DNA of 64,000 nt from assembly GCA_039028795.1 (NCBI GenBank), contig JBCCHJ010000018.1:1-64000 (forward strand), given 5' to 3'. Under the pieces are notes generated by a model that searched no databases, was not told the origin of the DNA, and saw only the letters and a program-made list of their open reading frames with translations. Position 1 is the first letter of the stretch. Every line of letters begins with the position of its first letter. The DNA comes from Thermohalobaculum sp039028795 (lineage in GTDB: Bacteria; Pseudomonadota; Alphaproteobacteria; Rhodobacterales; Rhodobacteraceae). The translations under genes were made by a program, and so were the position numbers. Of this stretch, positions 61,343 through 64,000 are shown piece by piece.

Positions 61343-61651
61343 TTAGGCCCCTACAACAGCTTGAAAGCCTTCAAAGACAGGATGGCCCAGATACAGGACT
61401 TTGTTCTGGCCAGCGTCTTTGTGCGCATCGCGAAATTGCTGGGATTTTGTCCAAGCCTCGAAATCCTCGCGGCTCGACCAGATGGTGTGCGAGGCATAAA
61501 GTGTGTGGTCGTCTTGCTCCGGCCCTTTCAGCAGATGGAAGTCCACGAAGCCTTTCATTTCGCCAAGCTTTGTGTCGCGGCCTTTCCAGACCTCTTCAAA
61601 CGCTTCCTCGCTGCCTCTGGCAACTTTAAACCGATTCATGGCTACGAACAT
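61343..61651 (-). CDS. IsdG-family heme-degrading monooxygenase
   Basis: A 102-aa antibiotic-biosynthesis-monooxygenase-fold protein. It preserves the IsdG catalytic set in position and spacing: Asn 6 (MNRF), Trp 67 (FEAW), His 77 (RDAH), close to IsdG N7/W67/H77. ATG 61651 has GAGGAGA upstream. It overlaps hmuV by 26 bases, being the last gene of the heme ABC operon, so imported heme would be opened here to release iron. The reaction product is not readable from sequence. Confidence 0.85.
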   Translation of the reverse strand: MFVAMNRFKVARGSEEAFEEVWKGRDTKLGEMKGFVDFHLLKGPEQDDHTLYASHTIWSSREDFEAWTKSQQFRDAHKDAGQNKVLYLGHPVFEGFQAVVGA

Positions 61652-62456
61652 CACCTGTCTCCTCGGGTGTCTTTGATGGTTGGCTCTGAAAGAGCGGCGT
61701 AACAACGGTTTGGCCGCTTACATTTAGAACTGCGATGGGTATCCCGTAAATGGGTTCAAGGACTGCCGGGGTTAAAACATCCGGCACAGCACCGTCCGCC
61801 GCAATCCTACCCTGGTGCAGCACGATGACCCGGTCCGCAACTGCGGCTGCTAACGTTAGGTCATGCAGGATGATCAGAACGCCGCTTCCTTCTTTGGCTG
61901 CATCCCTTGCTGCCGTAAGAACTGCGCGTTGATGCGCCATATCCAAACTGGCCGTTGGCTCGTCGATGAGCAGGTAACCCGGAGATCCCAAATGCGCGCC
62001 AGCCCAGAGCTGAGCCATCGTCCGGGCCAGATGCGCCCGATGTGCCTCGCCGCCCGAAAGGCGTGACACGGGCGCCTTGGCATGTTCAATCAGATCAAAG
62101 GCCGTTAAGGCGCGGGCAGTTATTTCGGCCGCGTGTGCCGGCGGCACGTTCCGGTCAATTGCAAGTCCGATCAAATCAGCCACGGGAAAGGGAACATCGC
62201 GCGCTGGCGACTGTTCAAGCACGGCGCGTTGCTTCGCGAGATCGGCTGGTGACATGCCCGTCACCTCCCGCCCATCCAAAATAGCTTTGCCTTTGAACGG
62301 ACGGATCGCCCCCGACAGAGCCGCAAGTAGTGTCGACTTTCCGGCCCCGTTCGGGCCGACAATGGCCGTGACGGCACCGCGCGGCAGCCCAAGATGCAAG
62401 TCGTTAAGCACCGTTTTGTCGGCGTATCTGACAGATATACCCTGCGCCTCAAGCAA
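61626..62456 (-). CDS. hmuV: Heme ABC transporter ATPase HmuV
   Basis: A 276-aa ABC ATPase: Walker A GPNGAGKST (about 34-42), signature LSGGEAHRAHLARTMAQL, Walker B LLIDEPTASLD. It lies between the permease and the IsdG-like gene and is overlapped at both ends, the usual hmuTUV order. It would power import of periplasmic heme. Confidence 0.92.
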   Translation of the reverse strand: MLEAQGISVRYADKTVLNDLHLGLPRGAVTAIVGPNGAGKSTLLAALSGAIRPFKGKAILDGREVTGMSPADLAKQRAVLEQSPARDVPFPVADLIGLAIDRNVPPAHAAEITARALTAFDLIEHAKAPVSRLSGGEAHRAHLARTMAQLWAGAHLGSPGYLLIDEPTASLDMAHQRAVLTAARDAAKEGSGVLIILHDLTLAAAVADRVIVLHQGRIAADGAVPDVLTPAVLEPIYGIPIAVLNVSGQTVVTPLFQSQPSKTPEETGDVRSHESV

Positions 62457-63516
62457 AGAGACGTCCCTTTGAGATCTGGCGCAGCAGCAGCCATAAGAAA
62501 AATGGCCCGCCGATCAAACTGGTGGCCAACCCAATGGGGGGTTCTTGCGGCGGGATCGCAAGGCGAGCGCCAAGATCTGCGGCAAGCACCAGCGAAACCC
62601 CAACCAATGCCGCCACAGGTAGCAGCAGGTTATGCTGCGACCCCACAACAAGGCGCGCGATGTGAGGTGCAACCAACCCGATAAATCCGACCGGGCCAGC
62701 GGCGGCCGTTACTGCACCGACGGCCAAGGCTGTGGCGAACGCAATCATCAAACGTGTTCGTTCCACATCCAAACCCGTGTGAAATGCTGCGCGCTCGCCC
62801 AGTTGCAAAAGATCCAACGCCCGGCTCTGCAAGAGAAAGACCGGGATCATCACCGCAACCAGGACGGCAACCAAGATGATCAACGCACGGTCTGCTGTGC
62901 CAAGCGAGCCCATCGTCCAAAAAGTCAGGTCTCTTAACTGCTGATCGTCCGAAACATAAATCAAAACGCCGATTGCGGCGGCGACGATCGCGTTAATAGC
63001 GACACCTGCCAGGATCAGCGTGATCGCACTGCTTGACTGGGCAAGATGCACGATCGTGAACAAGATGGCGATCACGGCTGCGCCCCCGATGAAGGCAGCA
63101 ATAGGGATCAACAGCGTGCGCAAAACATCCGGCAAAAACTCGGCCACGGCGGCACCCAGCACGATGGCCCCAACTGCGCCAAGCGAAGCGCCAGCGGACA
63201 CGCCGATCAGACCGGGTTCAGCCAAAGGGTTGCGCAGCAGGCCCTGAAGGGCTGCACCAGACAAGGCCAAAGCGATACCGACAGCAATGCCCAAAAGGGT
63301 TCTGGGCAACCGAATTGACCAGATGATCGCAGCTTCGCCATCCGTGCCATTTCCAATCAGGGCTGCAAATACACGCCCAGGCGTGATTTCGACGGGACCC
63401 AGCGCAAGCTCTGCAATGATCAGGCCGATGACTGTGAACAGCAAGAGGCCAAACGTGATGGACAGGATCGAAAAGCTGTCCCGGCGTAGCGCGGTCGCGG
63501 TGCCGGTTTGGCTCAC
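62449..63516 (-). CDS. hmuU: Heme ABC transporter permease HmuU (FecCD family)
   Basis: A 355-aa FecCD/BtuC-type permease with about nine to ten spans. Family motifs GPVEITPGRVFAALIG, RLPRTLLGIAVGIALALSGAALQGLLRNPLAEPGLIGVSAGASLGA and GFIGLVAPHIARL are clear. Starts ATG 63516, overlapping the hmuT stop by four bases. Confidence 0.93.
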   Translation of the reverse strand: MSQTGTATALRRDSFSILSITFGLLLFTVIGLIIAELALGPVEITPGRVFAALIGNGTDGEAAIIWSIRLPRTLLGIAVGIALALSGAALQGLLRNPLAEPGLIGVSAGASLGAVGAIVLGAAVAEFLPDVLRTLLIPIAAFIGGAAVIAILFTIVHLAQSSSAITLILAGVAINAIVAAAIGVLIYVSDDQQLRDLTFWTMGSLGTADRALIILVAVLVAVMIPVFLLQSRALDLLQLGERAAFHTGLDVERTRLMIAFATALAVGAVTAAAGPVGFIGLVAPHIARLVVGSQHNLLLPVAALVGVSLVLAADLGARLAIPPQEPPIGLATSLIGGPFFLWLLLRQISKGRLFA

Positions 63517-64000
63517 AGACCAGCCTCGGCTGCGTCGTCAGGGTGCAACTCGCGGGCCAGTTCAGCAATCGCTGCTGGCGTGCGCGGGCCAAATCCCAAC
63601 AACAGCATGCCTTCCATCGTCACGGCCCGGCCATTTTGCCCCGCGGGGGTCAGCGCGATCTCTGGGCGTTCCAGAACGGCTTTCGCGCCTCCGGACCGTT
63701 CAGCGTGTTGCGCCATCATAAGGATGACGTCCGGCGCGGCCTGGATTATCGCCTCGCGCGACATTGGCTTGAAGCCTTCAAAATCACCGGCGGCGTTCTG
63801 GGCCCCTGCCAGGGCAATCATCGAATCCGCCGATGTATTTGCGCCGCCGACCATCGGCGTGCCGCGGTCCACAGACAGGACAAACAAGACCTTTGGCCGA
63901 TCCTTCAACTTGGCCACCTTCTCGGCAACCTCGGTCAGATTCTGCGACACGTCCTTCGCCATCGCCTCGCCTTCGGCGGACTTATCCAAGGCGTCCGCCA
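63513..64000 (-). CDS. hmuT: Heme ABC transporter substrate-binding protein HmuT (partial)
   Basis: The C-terminal part (about 160 residues) of a periplasmic heme-binding protein. VLFVLSVDRGTPMVGGANTSADSMIALAGAQNAAGDFEGFKPMSREAIIQAAPDVILMMAQH is typical of the second lobe of HmuT. Its reading frame is open to the window edge, so the N-terminal lobe with signal peptide lies beyond 64000. The order hmuT-hmuU-hmuV-IsdG confirms assignment. Confidence 0.88.
   Translation of the reverse strand, partial: ADALDKSAEGEAMAKDVSQNLTEVAEKVAKLKDRPKVLFVLSVDRGTPMVGGANTSADSMIALAGAQNAAGDFEGFKPMSREAIIQAAPDVILMMAQHAERSGGAKAVLERPEIALTPAGQNGRAVTMEGMLLLGFGPRTPAAIAELARELHPDDAAEAGL

Noticed and set aside
1..64000. 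tRNA, rRNA, integrase or transposase genes
   Set aside because: None could be recognised by eye, so no mobile-island boundary is claimed.

Overview
The window looks like about 64 kb of chromosome from a marine-type alphaproteobacterium, most likely Rhodobacterales (Roseobacter group). This is inferred from the moderately high GC content, tight ATGA/TGATG-coupled operons, GST, CoA-transferase and luciferase-like catabolic genes, an imelysin/di-heme iron cluster, an Irr-type palindrome and GTCATGCC-type extragenic palindromes. No rRNA, tRNA, CRISPR array, transposase or integrase was recognised.

Layout. (1) 0.4-4.1 kb: a flavin amine oxidase and a pyruvate/indolepyruvate decarboxylase-like ThDP enzyme form a two-gene operon that could turn an amino acid into an aldehyde. 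(2) 4.1-12.1 kb: minus-strand catabolic genes (CoA-transferase, GST, small alpha/beta-barrel protein, truncated Xsc/acetolactate-synthase-like ThDP enzyme, alpha/beta hydrolase, amino-acid-synthesis-family protein, luciferase-like monooxygenase, aldehyde dehydrogenase) lie divergent to a LysR regulator. The substrate is unknown. (3) 13.1-21.3 kb: CreD-like and CorC/HlyC-like membrane proteins, a DUF1963 protein, a repeat-rich spacer, a sulfatase-family hydrolase and a divergent AraC regulator. (4) 21.3-33.5 kb: a surface-glycan locus with a GT-C/YfhO-like membrane protein opposite a coupled run of sugar dehydratase, DegT aminotransferase, WbqC, GT2, methyltransferases, NeuD-like acyltransferase, beta-propeller protein, PhyH dioxygenase and LPG-synthase-TM-like protein. 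(5) 33.7-39.5 kb: a 1929-residue beta-helix/RTX protein that looks type-I-secreted.

(6) 39.6-46.2 kb is the most interesting part: a lasso-peptide (RiPP) cluster. A 43-residue precursor fits the YxxPxLxxxGxxxxxTx leader and has an Asp at core position 9 and a C-terminal Ser. It is flanked by an asparagine-synthetase-like cyclase, a divergent PqqD-like RRE (B1), an HPr-kinase-like protein, a methyltransferase fused to a large unrecognised N-terminal region, and a cytochrome P450. No B2 leader peptidase is recognisable. The combination of kinase, methyltransferase and P450 with a missing protease makes this the best candidate for an undescribed system.

(7) 46.3-51.5 kb: hydantoinase/oxoprolinase-type hyuA/hyuB with an XRE-type regulator. 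(8) 51.5-64 kb: iron and heme acquisition, with imelysins, a di-heme oxidoreductase, Dps downstream of an Irr-like box, HemP, ExbB-ExbD-ExbD-TonB, and an hmuTUV heme ABC transporter followed by an IsdG-type heme monooxygenase. The hmuT gene runs off the right edge.
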